Assembly: GCF_013267595.1 (NCBI RefSeq)
Contig: NZ_CP054010.1
Coordinates: 496,001 to 560,000, forward strand
Origin: Prevotella melaninogenica
GTDB lineage: Bacteria; Bacteroidota; Bacteroidia; Bacteroidales; Bacteroidaceae
DNA length: 64,000 bases
Reading direction: 5' to 3'
Of the stretch, positions 1 to 8,797 are shown piece by piece. Every line of letters begins with the position of its first letter. The stretch's first letter is position 1. Below the pieces are notes generated by a model. That model was not told the origin of the DNA. It ran no database searches and saw only the letters and a list, made by a program, of their open reading frames with translations. The translations under genes and the position numbers were made by a program.

Positions 1-844
1 CCATACGCTGGTGTGTAACAGGATGATGAAAACAGAGTACGTATGCATGTAGACAAAGACGATGAAGTGGGTCATCACCATTACCATACTTTATGTCACC
101 GCAGACAGGATGCCCCATATCGGCTGAATGTACACGAATCTGATTCTTACGACCTGTCTCTAACTGATACTCAACAAGGCTGTGAGCTACCGTACGATCA
201 AGCACATGAAAATGTGTAACGGCATATTTTCCACCATTATCCACTGGCGAGCTATAGGTTACGTATGACTTATTATCCTTTAGCCAATTGGCAATCGTAC
301 CTTCATCATGCTCCATCTCACCACTTACTACAGCTACATAACGACGATCATAAACGATATTATGCCAGTCATGCTCAAGTAACTGCTCCGTCTGTATGTC
401 CTTAGCATAAATCATCAGTCCTGATGTATCACGGTCAAGTCGATGGACAACATGTGCCGTACACTTCTGCTTTGTCTTACGGAAATAATCGTCAAGAACA
501 GTCTTCACATTCAATGAAGAATGGCCAGCAGCCATTGAAAGAATACCAATATTCTTTTCAATCACTACCAAAAATCTGTCTTCATAGACGATCTTCACAT
601 AGCGACTACGGAAGAGATCGTTCTTCTTGCTCTTGCTAACAGATATCTTGTCGCCAGCCTTCAGTGGATGGTCAAACTGTGTAACGCACTTACCATTCAC
701 CTTGATACCACGATTCTGTAGCGTTGCCTTAACCTTACTCTTACTCTCATTCAGGTTAGCCAACAACCATTCAAGCAATGGAGCGGGGGCCGTCACCTTA
801 TAATGCTTATATTTTTCTTCTGTATATGGGTTCTTTCTTATCAT
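1..844 (-). CDS. RluA-family RNA pseudouridine synthase, C-terminus cut by window edge
   Basis: Reading the minus strand from the ATG at 842-844 gives an open frame to base 1, so the 3' end lies outside the window. Residues about 15-70 look like an S4 RNA-binding domain. The catalytic signature HRLDRDTSGL follows, with the aspartate that attacks uridine in RluA/RluD enzymes, and further on GRKNQIRVH, a conserved late motif. The protein should isomerise uridines in rRNA or tRNA; which site cannot be told. It runs away from the HD gene next to it. The family is clear, the target position is not. Confidence 0.88.
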   Translation of the reverse strand, partial: MIRKNPYTEEKYKHYKVTAPAPLLEWLLANLNESKSKVKATLQNRGIKVNGKCVTQFDHPLKAGDKISVSKSKKNDLFRSRYVKIVYEDRFLVVIEKNIGILSMAAGHSSLNVKTVLDDYFRKTKQKCTAHVVHRLDRDTSGLMIYAKDIQTEQLLEHDWHNIVYDRRYVAVVSGEMEHDEGTIANWLKDNKSYVTYSSPVDNGGKYAVTHFHVLDRTVAHSLVEYQLETGRKNQIRVHSADMGHPVCGDIKYGNGDDPLHRLCLHAYVLCFHHPVTHQRM

Positions 845-978
845 ACTACAAAAGTACAAAGAAATAATGATTAAAACTATTACACACCTAATAAATCATC
901 CGAATGGCCTACGACTGAGATAAAACAGCTAATATATTGCTTTCCTATAATAAGATTGTCAATACGCTCAATGCCGTT

Positions 979-1512
979 TTAGAACATCTTGACCCACTCA
1001 CGAAAGCGTACAACACCTTCTTCGCCAAACTTGGAAAGACTTGCTATTGCTTGCTCTATCGTCTTCTCTTCATCAAGATGAGACTTAGAAAAGAACTTAT
1101 CAGCATAACAAATTACCTTCTCTTCCATGGTTTCAGGGAGGAAGTCTTGCTGAGGAAGTGGCAGCTTTTGTGCAATGATTTGGCTACGAGTGATACCCGC
1201 TCCAGTATGACGTTCACAAACGCGAGCATGTCGAGGGAAGCCTTCTGCACGCAACATCTCTGCACCAATACGACCATGACAGATATAAGGCTCAGTGCCG
1301 AAACATTGTATGCCTGAGGCATTGCAACGTACGATACCTATATCATGTAGCATTGCAGCTTCCTCAATGAACTGTCTGTCAAGCGATAACTCTGGATGAC
1401 AATCAGCAATAGCAAGTGCTTTATCCGCTACAGCACGACTATGAACAAGAAGGATATGACGTAGTTCGTTATCCTCGGGATAGTATTTATTGATAATTAC
1501 TTGGTAATCCAT
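979..1512 (-). CDS. HD-domain (HDIG) phosphohydrolase family protein
   Basis: This 177-residue soluble protein has the HD-superfamily pattern: an early His in LLVHSRAVAD, the metal-binding pair in MLHDIGIV, then His residues in YICHGRIGAEML and ERHTGAG. HD proteins of this size are metal-dependent phosphohydrolases acting on nucleotides or similar compounds; the substrate is unknown. No membrane segment or signal peptide is seen. A terminator hairpin separates it from the carboxyltransferase gene upstream, so it is probably transcribed separately or by readthrough. Confidence 0.8.
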   Translation of the reverse strand: MDYQVIINKYYPEDNELRHILLVHSRAVADKALAIADCHPELSLDRQFIEEAAMLHDIGIVRCNASGIQCFGTEPYICHGRIGAEMLRAEGFPRHARVCERHTGAGITRSQIIAQKLPLPQQDFLPETMEEKVICYADKFFSKSHLDEEKTIEQAIASLSKFGEEGVVRFREWVKMF

Positions 1513-1517
1513 ATCAC

Positions 1518-1579
1518 GAAAAAAGCCACACCTCCTCTCCCAGTCGGCTTACACCGCCATGAATGAGGAGCCGTGGCCC
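1518..1579 (-). terminator. Rho-independent terminator after the carboxyltransferase gene
   Basis: On the minus strand an arm GCCACGGCTCCT pairs with AGGAGGTGTGGC across a loop of about 30 bases and is followed by a run of T. It lies 22 bases beyond the carboxyltransferase stop and directly before the HD gene start. Confidence 0.7.
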
Positions 1580-1601
1580 TATCATTTATAATAATGATTC
1601 T

Positions 1602-3380
1602 TTATTCTTCGTGTGCTCTCTCGATGTAAGCGATAACGTCGCCCTTGTCTACCTTGGCACCCTGCTTAGCGTTGATTTCCACTAACTTACCACCGAGGGC
1701 AGCAGGAACAGTCACGAACTCGCCCCAAGGAGCTTGAACGTAGCAGAATACATCACCTTCTTTATACTCCTTACCGATGAATGGTTCGATAGTTGGAGCA
1801 GCCTCACCATCACCTTGGAATTCCCAGAAGAGCTGACCCTTAACAGGAGAAACGATAGCATCAGCCTTAGCATGCTTGAATGCTGCTGCCTCCTCTGGGC
1901 TTACCTTTGCACCGAGTTTAGCATCCTTTGCAGCCTGAAGGTCAGCAAGGAAGTTCTTCTTAGCCTGTCCGCTCTTGTAGTTACGGTACTGCTCTGGGTG
2001 CATAGCCAACTCGAAGAGTTCCTCATCATCCTGTCCGTAATCCCATCCGTTCTCATCCATTTCCTTACGGAAGTCGTCAAGAGCGTTTGGAAGTAAGGTG
2101 TGAGGATCGGCATCAGTGAACTCAAGACCCTTCTGCTTAGCAAGGTCTTTCAACTCCTGACATATCTCACCAGGAACACGACCACTCTTACCAAGAATCA
2201 TTCCCCACATAGAATCGTCCATCATTACGAAGCGACCCTTACCCTGCTCAAGGGTGAGGAGGTTCATAAGGGCAATGTTCTTTGTATATTGTGAGAATGG
2301 AGTCACCAATGGAGGATAACCTACGCGTGGCCATACATATGCCACCTCATCGAACAACTTAACAAGCATATCATCAACAGAAAGCTCTGGTTCGCCCTTC
2401 TTCTTGCGGAGGTTATTGATAGTTGAACGAATACCACCAAGGTCAGCCATCATTGAACCCATCATACCACCTGGCAAACCACAGCTAAGAAGCAATGAAC
2501 TCATAATCTTATTCTGTGGGTTAATGAAGTAGCCGAGCCACTCATCAATAAACTCCTGAGTCATAGCACGTGCCTTCATGTAGGCATCCATGTTGATTTC
2601 TGGTACATCAAAGCCAGCATTCTTCAACATGCTCTGTACAGAGATAACGTCTGGATGAACCTTACCCCATGACAAAGGCTCAATAGCAACATCAAGAATA
2701 TCAATACCATTCTTGGCTACCTCAAGCATAGAAGCCATTGACAAACCTGGACCAGAGTGACCGTGATATTCAAGAATAATGTCTGGATGTTTCTCCTTAA
2801 TGCGACGAGTCAACTCACCAAGGAATGCAGGCTGACCGATACCAGCCATATCCTTCAAACAAAGTTCCTCTGCACCAGCTGCAATTTCCTCATCAGCCAA
2901 CTTACAGTAGTACTCAATTGTATGAACAGGAGAGGTAGTGATACAGAGTGTTCCCTGTGGAGTCATACCAGCTTCCTTAGCCCACTTCAATGCAGGTGCA
3001 ATATTACGAATGTCATTCAGACCGTCGAAAAGACGAGTGATATCCACACCCTGAGCATGCTTTACACGATACATCAATGCACGAACATCATCAGGAACAG
3101 GATACATACGCAAAGCGTTCAGACCGCGGTCAAGCATGTGCGTCTTGATACCAGCTTCATGCAGAATCTTGGTGTAGGCACGTACAGACTCGTTTGGGTT
3201 CTCACCAGCTAAAAGATTAACCTGTTCAAATGCACCACCATTGGTTTCTACACGTGCAAAACAGCCCATCTCAACGAAGACTGGTGCGATACGAACTAAC
3301 TCATCCTTACGTGGCTGGAACTTACCAGAGCTCTGCCACATGTCTCGATAAATGAGACTGAACTCAATTTTCTTTCCCAT
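1602..3380 (-). CDS. Biotin-dependent carboxyltransferase (oxaloacetate decarboxylase alpha / pyruvate carboxylase B type)
   Basis: The protein starts MGKKIEFS at 3380. A longer frame to 3437 exists, but a TAnnTTTG -7 box (3435-3442) lies in that extension, so the internal ATG is the better start. The N-terminal 300 residues are a carboxyltransferase TIM barrel (MWQSSGKF, DRGLNALRMY, RLFDGLNDI, EYHGHSGPG), followed by the conserved PYC/OADA domain. The C-terminus (IVSPVKGQL to DKGDVIAYIER) folds by pattern like a biotinyl domain, but where EAMKM with the biotinylated lysine is expected it reads QAPWG. The enzyme would move carboxyl groups between a carrier and oxaloacetate/pyruvate, probably with a separate biotin carrier protein encoded elsewhere. 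Confidence 0.87.
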   Translation of the reverse strand: MGKKIEFSLIYRDMWQSSGKFQPRKDELVRIAPVFVEMGCFARVETNGGAFEQVNLLAGENPNESVRAYTKILHEAGIKTHMLDRGLNALRMYPVPDDVRALMYRVKHAQGVDITRLFDGLNDIRNIAPALKWAKEAGMTPQGTLCITTSPVHTIEYYCKLADEEIAAGAEELCLKDMAGIGQPAFLGELTRRIKEKHPDIILEYHGHSGPGLSMASMLEVAKNGIDILDVAIEPLSWGKVHPDVISVQSMLKNAGFDVPEINMDAYMKARAMTQEFIDEWLGYFINPQNKIMSSLLLSCGLPGGMMGSMMADLGGIRSTINNLRKKKGEPELSVDDMLVKLFDEVAYVWPRVGYPPLVTPFSQYTKNIALMNLLTLEQGKGRFVMMDDSMWGMILGKSGRVPGEICQELKDLAKQKGLEFTDADPHTLLPNALDDFRKEMDENGWDYGQDDEELFELAMHPEQYRNYKSGQAKKNFLADLQAAKDAKLGAKVSPEEAAAFKHAKADAIVSPVKGQLFWEFQGDGEAAPTIEPFIGKEYKEGDVFCYVQAPWGEFVTVPAALGGKLVEINAKQGAKVDKGDVIAYIERAHEE

Positions 3381-3434
3381 ATATATTTTCAATATGTTAC
3401 TAAATGAAGGGATTGCAGCATGCAATCTGACCTG

Positions 3435-3442
3435 CAAAATTA
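3435..3442 (-). promoter_or_regulatory. Bacteroidota -7 box before the carboxyltransferase gene
   Basis: The minus strand reads TAATTTTG, matching TAnnTTTG. It sits 55 bases before the ATG at 3380 and overlaps the alternative long reading frame. No good -33 TTTG was found. Confidence 0.5.
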
Positions 3443-3495
3443 GATAAAAATTTCCAAAAAACGACTGACCGCTAATATTTTTTGCAATAATTGAC

Positions 3496-3503
3496 TATCT
3501 TTG
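3496..3503 (+). promoter_or_regulatory. Bacteroidota -7 box before the lipoprotein gene
   Basis: TATCTTTG matches TAnnTTTG and lies 18 bases before the ATG at 3522. The -33 element is not obvious. Confidence 0.5.
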
Positions 3504-3521
3504 CAGTCTAAAAGTTAGTAC

Positions 3522-4337
3522 ATGAAGAAAAAGTTTTTCCCTCTCTTCGGCTTTGCACTGCTTTTCCTTACAGCTTGTTACAACCAAGTATCGACTGGAG
3601 ATTACAGTGCTATCGATGTTGAGGTTCAAATGAAAGGTGATAGTACACGCTACGGATTGGCGTGCGACGGTTGCTCTGATTCTATAATTGTTCTCCTACC
3701 AAACGAGGGAGGTGACCCTGTAAAGTTTGACATTGTAACAGCAAAACGCAATGGCATGGTTTATGGTACACCCGAGATAGGCGACGAATTAGCTATTGTT
3801 CCTAATCCTATTGACCCCTTTGAGGCAGAAATGGTTATTAATCTTGAACAAATGAAGGGTACATGGACTTTCCAAGTCTTGCCAAAGTTGAAGCCTAACC
3901 CTACGAAGACAGAGGAGGAAATATTGGCTGGCATGAGCGATTCTATGAAGGCTGCCTTGTTTACACCGCGTGAGTATGGCTTTACACTGAAGAGTTATAA
4001 CCAGGCTTCACCTGTGGGTTACATCATGAAAGCTAACTCTTTGGAAGATGAAAGTCCTGTGGAATATCCTAAGGTGACTGTTTATACGAGCTGGCACATC
4101 TTCAACGGTAGACTTTATATCTATAAAGACACACTTGACGAACAGGGACACCGCATCCCACAAGACTCTGTCGGCTTTGACTCTGGTTCTATGCGCTACC
4201 TCTCTGAAGACTCCATGGCTGCTCTTTTCGGTAAGAAAGTGATGCAGTATCACCGCAAGAAGAATGCGTTGGAAGCAAACAAAGAAGCTCAAAAAGCAGA
4301 AGAGAAGAACGCTATTACACAGAGTTTTAAGAAATAA
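3522..4337 (+). CDS. Secreted lipoprotein, possibly DUF4738-like
   Basis: The 271-residue protein begins with a lipoprotein signal peptide: KKK, a hydrophobic stretch, then the lipobox LTAC with the acylated Cys at position 19. The mature part is polar, with no membrane segment. Cys48 and Cys51 form a CxxC pair (GLACDGCSDS). The C-terminus is rich in Lys, Glu and Ala. It resembles small uncharacterised Prevotella lipoproteins; the DUF4738 name is from memory and not certain. It is monocistronic: own -7 box, a hairpin at 4346-4390, then a 740-base gap. Confidence 0.75.
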   Translation: MKKKFFPLFGFALLFLTACYNQVSTGDYSAIDVEVQMKGDSTRYGLACDGCSDSIIVLLPNEGGDPVKFDIVTAKRNGMVYGTPEIGDELAIVPNPIDPFEAEMVINLEQMKGTWTFQVLPKLKPNPTKTEEEILAGMSDSMKAALFTPREYGFTLKSYNQASPVGYIMKANSLEDESPVEYPKVTVYTSWHIFNGRLYIYKDTLDEQGHRIPQDSVGFDSGSMRYLSEDSMAALFGKKVMQYHRKKNALEANKEAQKAEEKNAITQSFKK

Positions 4338-4345
4338 ATATGTTT

Positions 4346-4390
4346 CTTCCGTTAAATCTATAGATGATTCTTACATAGTTTTAACGGAAG
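4346..4390 (+). terminator. Hairpin downstream of the lipoprotein gene
   Basis: CTTCCGTTAAA and TTTAACGGAAG are perfect 11-base inverted repeats about 23 bases apart, just after the stop codon. There is no long T run, so this may be a weak terminator or an RNA-stabilising hairpin. Confidence 0.5.
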
Positions 4391-4506
4391 GACTGAAGTA
4401 ACTTATTAAACAAAATGATAGGATAAAAACTATCAAACTACATATTTTATTATAACTTTCCGACGCAAGATACCTTTTCTTATTAATACCTCAAAGATAC
4501 GGATAG

Positions 4507-4800
4507 AGATTTGAAAAATCATTACATAATTTCAAATAAAACATCTATAAATAAAGACAAAAACACATATAAAAGGAAGACTTGTAACCAAAAGGAAATC
4601 AATTAGTTAGAAAGTAGCATATCAAAAGATGCTTAATTGGACTTCAAAAGGGCGTTAGCAAGGGGCTTAAAGGGCACCTTTTGCAAGCCAAAAGGGCGTC
4701 TTTAAGAAACCTAAAGGGCATGTATTAGACTTGAGTCGTCTGAAAATAGTTTACATATATTGCATAATCAAGGAATAAGTTGTTTGTAGAAAACGGTCAG
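4507..4800 (+). repeat. Long dispersed intergenic repeat, copy A (contains 22-bp array 1)
   Basis: This segment is visibly homologous to 55271-55561. Both begin AGATTTGAAAAATCATTACA, run through a 22-bp-period array and end near TTGTTTGTA. The two copies lie 50 kb apart in gaps between genes, in the same orientation. No reading frame is shared, so it is a non-coding repeat. Confidence 0.75.
4632..4719 (+). repeat. 22-bp-period array 1 (four units)
   Basis: Units start at 4632, 4654, 4676 and 4698, each exactly 22 bases and each ending in AAAGGGC (AAAAGGGC in two). The rest of the unit varies. This is the opposite orientation to arrays 3, 4, 5 and 7. It lies between the lipoprotein and exbB genes. 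Confidence 0.8.
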
Positions 4801-4934
4801 ACACCAAATCTATTCACATTTTACCTTGTATTTATTCCCCTTTGTGAGAGCATCTAATTGGGGATAGTTATCGTAAAAATATGAGCGTTGTAATCTAATA
4901 AACCGATTTAGGTTTAATCTTTTCAAGCACAAGA

Positions 4935-4966
4935 TTTGGCTGTTATTACAATTTTATATACCTTTG
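4935..4966 (+). promoter_or_regulatory. Promoter of the ExbB/ExbD operon
   Basis: TTTG at 4935-4938 and TACCTTTG at 4959-4966 match the Bacteroidota -33/-7 promoter with 20 bases between. The start codon of exbB is at 5078, leaving a leader of about 105 bases. Confidence 0.65.
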
Positions 4967-5077
4967 CGCAGATAATTATAGAGGTAATTTAGCCGTCATA
5001 TACATAGGCTAAAAAGCCTTTCACAACCAAGGCAGCAATGCCGTTATAAAAAGGAGACCACTACAGGTTTTAAGAAT

Positions 5078-5911
5078 ATGAAGAAATTAATAGCGTTGTT
5101 TTCAATCATAACAATACTCTCCTTCTCTTGCTCAACCATCGTTTCAGCACAGGCACCAGCCAAAGCAGCGACCACAGCTACTGCTGACACACTTTCAGAT
5201 GATGCACTGAACGAGACAGGTGTAGCCGATACAGCAACCGTTAAAACACCAACCGCACAAGATACGGGCATCCACCAATCCTTAAAGCGTAAGTTCATCG
5301 AGGGTAATGCAGGCTTCATGTCGTTGGTAGCATTAGCTTTGGTGTTAGGCTTAGCATTCTGTATTGAACGCATTATCTATCTAAGTCTTTCAGAAATAGA
5401 CGCCAAACGATTTGTTGGTAAGTTGGATGATATGATTGTTGCAGGCGAGATTGAACAGGCAAAAGCACTGAGTCGCGACACACGTGGACCAGTAGCTTCC
5501 ATCTGTTATCAAGGTTTGTTGCGTATAGACGATTCTATAGAAAATATAGAACGTAGCGTTACCTCATACGGTAGTGTTCAGAGTGCTAACCTTGAGAAGG
5601 GCTGTTCATGGATTACACTCTTCATTGCAATGGCTCCATCACTCGGTTTCCTTGGAACCGTTATCGGTATGGTTATGGCGTTCGATCAGATTCAAGAGGC
5701 TGGCGATATTAGTCCAACGATTGTGGCATCAGGTATGAAGGTGGCTTTAATTACAACCATCTTCGGTATCATCGTAGCCCTCGTGCTGCAGATATTCTAC
5801 AACTATATCCTCTCAAAGATTGACCATATCACAGCACAGATGGAAGAATCAGCCATCACATTGTTGGATGCAATCATGAAATATAAACTTAAGAGAATTC
5901 AGAATTCATAA
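5078..5911 (+). CDS. exbB: MotA/TolQ/ExbB proton channel family protein with N-terminal signal-like segment
   Basis: The 277-residue protein has a hydrophobic N-terminus (4-24, ending VSAQA), an Ala/Thr-rich stretch to about 70, then the ExbB/TolQ core: membrane segments at about 79-102, 177-202 and 217-243, with the conserved APSLGFLGTVIGMV region. With ExbD it forms the inner-membrane proton channel that drives TonB or a Tol-like protein. It heads a four-gene operon with two ExbD genes. The last codons (about 870-890 of the insert) run into an AATTCAGAATTC repeat, so the terminal residues RIQNS may come from repeat invasion. Confidence 0.88.
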   Translation: MKKLIALFSIITILSFSCSTIVSAQAPAKAATTATADTLSDDALNETGVADTATVKTPTAQDTGIHQSLKRKFIEGNAGFMSLVALALVLGLAFCIERIIYLSLSEIDAKRFVGKLDDMIVAGEIEQAKALSRDTRGPVASICYQGLLRIDDSIENIERSVTSYGSVQSANLEKGCSWITLFIAMAPSLGFLGTVIGMVMAFDQIQEAGDISPTIVASGMKVALITTIFGIIVALVLQIFYNYILSKIDHITAQMEESAITLLDAIMKYKLKRIQNS

Positions 5912-6012
5912 TTCAAAATTCATAATTCATAATTGAGAAATTCAAAATTCATAATTATGAATTAAAGAAGTAATTACAATTATGAATTCTGAATTCTGAA
6001 TTCTGAATTAAA
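5891..6012 (+). repeat. AATTCATAATTC/GAATTCTGAATTC low-complexity repeat with dyad symmetry
   Basis: Repeats of GAATTCAGAATTCATAATTC occupy the gap between exbB and the next gene and return in reverse complement (TTATGAATTCTGAATTC), so the stretch can fold into a long AT-rich hairpin. The same motif recurs at 31070-31140 and 36793-36856. Confidence 0.7.
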
Positions 6013-6019
6013 AAGTGTT

Positions 6020-6535
6020 ATGATGAAAATAAAAGGTATAGCAAAGATGGACGAAGAACGCATATCACAGCGTGTCCTCTACGTGATAGTAGCGTTATCA
6101 GCTATTGTCTTTTTGGCTTTCTACCTCATTGGCTATGACACCCCTTTTACAGGCAACACAGCATTCAATGCACCTATGCTTACCGACGTTTTGCTTTGGT
6201 TTATGTGGGGATTGCTTGCTATCACAACTATAGCCTCTATCGTTGCCGTAGTTCGAGGCATACGAAGAGCCAACCGAAGTGAAGGAATGACGAATGGTAT
6301 TCCTGCAAGAAAGATTACCTATACTACATATGGAATAACAGCACTCATCTTACTCTTGACCTTTGTTTTCGGTTCTACGCAGACAATGATGGTCAATGGA
6401 GAGAACTTCACAGATAGCTTCTGGCTTCGTATAACAGATATGTTTGTGAACAGTTCACTACTTTTACTTGTTCTTGCAGCAGGAGTAGTAGCCTTTGGAG
6501 CGACTCGTTATTACAGAAAGGGACGCGGAAAATGA
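6020..6535 (+). CDS. Four-segment membrane protein in the ExbBD operon
   Basis: The 171-residue protein has four predicted membrane segments (about 19-41, 55-80, 102-120 and 139-160) with short loops and a basic C-terminus (RYYRKGRGK). I do not recognise the family. It sits between exbB and the first exbD, and its stop overlaps the exbD start (ATGA-type), so translation is likely coupled. It may be an accessory part of the energising complex; this rests on context only. Confidence 0.7.
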   Translation: MMKIKGIAKMDEERISQRVLYVIVALSAIVFLAFYLIGYDTPFTGNTAFNAPMLTDVLLWFMWGLLAITTIASIVAVVRGIRRANRSEGMTNGIPARKITYTTYGITALILLLTFVFGSTQTMMVNGENFTDSFWLRITDMFVNSSLLLLVLAAGVVAFGATRYYRKGRGK

Positions 6536-7077
6536 TGTTTCGTAAGAGAGAACGAAGGAAAGTTCCTATACTAAATACGACGTCAACGGCAGATATTTCG
6601 TTCATGCTGTTGATATTCTTCCTTGTTGCCTCTTCTATGGACCTCGACAAAGGACTGTCACGTCAGTTGCCTGCTATCGACAAAACAAAGACACCACCTG
6701 CTGCCGTTGATAGCAGAAAAGTAATGCGTATTGTTATCGATGCGGAGAATCAAGTGACACTTGATGGAAAGGTTGTGACGATGAAGGAGCTCTTACAGCG
6801 CGCAACACAGCTTATTCAAACTAACGGAAAGGGGCATCTTATCCAGTTACAGAGCAGCCGTAACGCTTCATACGATACTTATATCCACGTGCAAAACCAA
6901 TTAGTTGCAGCGTATAACACCCTTCGCAACCAACGTGCACTCAATCTTTTTGGAAAAGAGTTTGAGCTATGTAGCAACGAACAGCAGAAGCAAATAGCCG
7001 ACGAAGTGCCTATGCGAATATCAGAGGTGTATACTGTTAGCAAGGCAGACAACACAGAGAAAGGGGGTACAGAATGA
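6532..7077 (+). CDS. exbD: ExbD/TolR-family biopolymer transporter, first copy
   Basis: The 181-residue protein has a short basic cytoplasmic N-terminus, one membrane segment (about 22-40) with the conserved channel aspartate (Asp21 in STADISFML) at its start, and a periplasmic domain. ExbD pairs with ExbB to convert proton flow into force on TonB-type proteins. It overlaps both neighbours by four bases. Two ExbD paralogues in tandem after one ExbB is common in Bacteroidota. Confidence 0.87.
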   Translation: MMFRKRERRKVPILNTTSTADISFMLLIFFLVASSMDLDKGLSRQLPAIDKTKTPPAAVDSRKVMRIVIDAENQVTLDGKVVTMKELLQRATQLIQTNGKGHLIQLQSSRNASYDTYIHVQNQLVAAYNTLRNQRALNLFGKEFELCSNEQQKQIADEVPMRISEVYTVSKADNTEKGGTE

Positions 7078-7550
7078 AACTCTATCGTGGAAGAAATCAT
7101 GAGATCCCTGCATTGAACACAGCTTCTATGCCCGATCTTATCTTCTCTATTCTTTTCTTCTTCATGCTGGTTGTACACATGAGGAAAGCAAACGTACACG
7201 TAAAGTACCAAGTGCCAATGGCAACAGAGCTTTCACGCATGTATAATAATTCAACTATACAGCACATCTATATTGGTCGTCCCATCAATAGTCTCGGTCA
7301 AGTAGAAGGAGAGAAGATGGTTGTACAATTAAATGACCATATCACAACGATTCCTGAAATAAAGAAATATCTGATTCAACTCTCTGCCGCCTTACCGCCA
7401 GAACAGCGCAAGGAGCTAAGTGTAAGCATCAAGGCAGACCGCCATGCAGATATGGGTACGATTATGGATCTCAAACAAGTGTTGAGAGAGGCTAACGTGT
7501 TGAATGTCAACTTTACAGCCACAATGAGTAGGAATAACAAACTGAAGTAG
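7074..7550 (+). CDS. exbD: ExbD/TolR-family biopolymer transporter, second copy
   Basis: This 158-residue paralogue shares the plan of the first copy: N-terminal NTASMPDLIF with the channel Asp21, a Phe-rich membrane segment (about 22-40) and a periplasmic domain with many charged residues. It starts inside the end of the previous gene (ATGA overlap) and closes the operon. No TonB gene is next to it. Confidence 0.87.
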   Translation: MKLYRGRNHEIPALNTASMPDLIFSILFFFMLVVHMRKANVHVKYQVPMATELSRMYNNSTIQHIYIGRPINSLGQVEGEKMVVQLNDHITTIPEIKKYLIQLSAALPPEQRKELSVSIKADRHADMGTIMDLKQVLREANVLNVNFTATMSRNNKLK

Positions 7551-7614
7551 GTTATAAAGTTGTAATTTGTTGTAAAAAACGACTTTTTAACTTACTTATT
7601 AAGAGTTTTTTTAA

Positions 7615-7622
7615 TACCTTTG
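7615..7622 (+). promoter_or_regulatory. Bacteroidota -7 box before the Lrp gene
   Basis: TACCTTTG lies 24 bases before the ATG at 7646, giving a very short leader. The -33 region is AT-rich without a clear TTTG. Confidence 0.5.
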
Positions 7623-7645
7623 TAAGCAAAATCAAATTGTAAATA

Positions 7646-8155
7646 ATGGCACATAGAAGTTTAGATCGTCTTGATAAGAAGATTCTGCACCTCATTTCTG
7701 AGGATGCAAGAATTCCATTCCTTGAGGTTGCACGTGCATGTAACGTCAGCGGTGCAGCCATTCATCAACGTATTCAGAAGTTAACAAATCTTGGAGTATT
7801 AAAGGGTTCACAGTTTATTATAGACCCAGAGCGTATCGGTTATGAGACCTGTGCATTCATTGGTTTGAACCTTAAGAATCCTGAGAAATTTGATGATGTT
7901 GTTGAAGCTCTGCGTCAGATTCCAGAGATTGTAGAGTGTCACTACACCACAGGTGAGTATGACCTCTTCTTGAAGATTTACGCATACAACAACCATCACC
8001 TTATGTCTGTCATTCACGACAAGCTGATGCCACTTGGTCTGTCACGCAGCGAGAGCTCAATCTCTTACAATGCTGTTATCGACCGCACCTTACCTATTGA
8101 GGGTATGAAGGTTGCTGACGTCGTTTTAGATGATGATGAAGAGGACGAGGAGTAA
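7646..8155 (+). CDS. Lrp/AsnC-family transcriptional regulator
   Basis: The 169-residue protein has an N-terminal winged helix-turn-helix (LDRLDKKILHLISEDARIP, then EVARACNVSGAAIHQRIQKL) and a C-terminal RAM/AsnC ligand-binding domain (VVEALRQIPEIVECHYTTGEYDLFLK). Such proteins assemble into octamers and respond to amino acids. The acidic tail (DDDEEDEE) is an extension beyond the core family. It is monocistronic with its own -7 box and a strong terminator. Confidence 0.9.
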   Translation: MAHRSLDRLDKKILHLISEDARIPFLEVARACNVSGAAIHQRIQKLTNLGVLKGSQFIIDPERIGYETCAFIGLNLKNPEKFDDVVEALRQIPEIVECHYTTGEYDLFLKIYAYNNHHLMSVIHDKLMPLGLSRSESSISYNAVIDRTLPIEGMKVADVVLDDDEEDEE

Positions 8156-8224
8156 GAACATTATCTACCTATTATTAATAGCGTAGAATAACCAAAAATC
8201 CTTCTATAAAGGATGAAACATACA

Positions 8225-8263
8225 AAGAAGCCCGCACAGTCGATGTGTGGGTTTCTTCGTTTT
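8225..8263 (+). terminator. Rho-independent terminator of the Lrp gene
   Basis: AAGAAGCCCGCAC pairs with GTGTGGGTTTCTT around a 7-8 base loop, followed by CGTTTT. Confidence 0.75.
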
Positions 8264-8465
8264 CATGCTTTCCTCCCCTATTCAAACAATTTATCCCTCG
8301 ATTATATCAGCTCTTATCACGTCACTTTTTACACATCATCAGCTGCGAAAAGTATTGACATAAAACTCAACAACAAGCCTCTTTTTAATGCTCAAAACCA
8401 ACATAAGCCATACGCCTATAACTCCCTATTAACGAAACAGTTACAAAACAACATTTCTAAAGGTG

Positions 8466-8531
8466 CTTAACAAGGGCGCAAAAGGGCGTTAGTTAGCCCT
8501 CAAAAGGGCATCTTTTAGAAGCCAATTGGGC
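8466..8531 (+). repeat. 22-bp-period array 2 (three units)
   Basis: Units start at 8466, 8488 and 8510, each 22 bases ending AAAAGGGC, AAAAGGGC and AATTGGGC. Same orientation as array 1. It lies in the convergent gap between the Lrp and MFS genes. Confidence 0.8.
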
Positions 8532-8666
8532 GTTAATTCAAACGCTGTTAAGCATCAATTAAAATTGGTTATGTGATTTTTCTTTACAAAATCAATAAAT
8601 ATAAAGACTTTAAGAAGAACTTAGTAAGAGGTACTGAACTCACAGAAACTTTATCATTTTATAAAT

Positions 8667-8712
8667 AAAAAAAGTCCTCACAAGCAGAAATATACTTGCG
8701 AGGACTTTTCAA
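8667..8712 (-). terminator. Terminator hairpin after the MFS gene (possibly bidirectional)
   Basis: AAAAGTCCTC...CAAG and CTTG..GAGGACTTTT form a stem with A and T runs on both sides, so it could end transcription from either direction. Confidence 0.75.
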
Positions 8713-8797
8713 TATAATTTATTTTAAGCTGTAGAACAATTTACGAGCGACCCATTACTACTTAGTATATGGGCTTTTACCCGTTGTCATACAACTA

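Noticed and set aside
937..1317. 126-codon plus-strand frame over the HD gene
   Set aside because: Shadow frame; the HD motifs are on the minus strand.
8213..8470. 85-codon open frame after the Lrp gene
   Set aside because: It starts in the terminator hairpin and ends in a 22-bp array; no promoter or domain.
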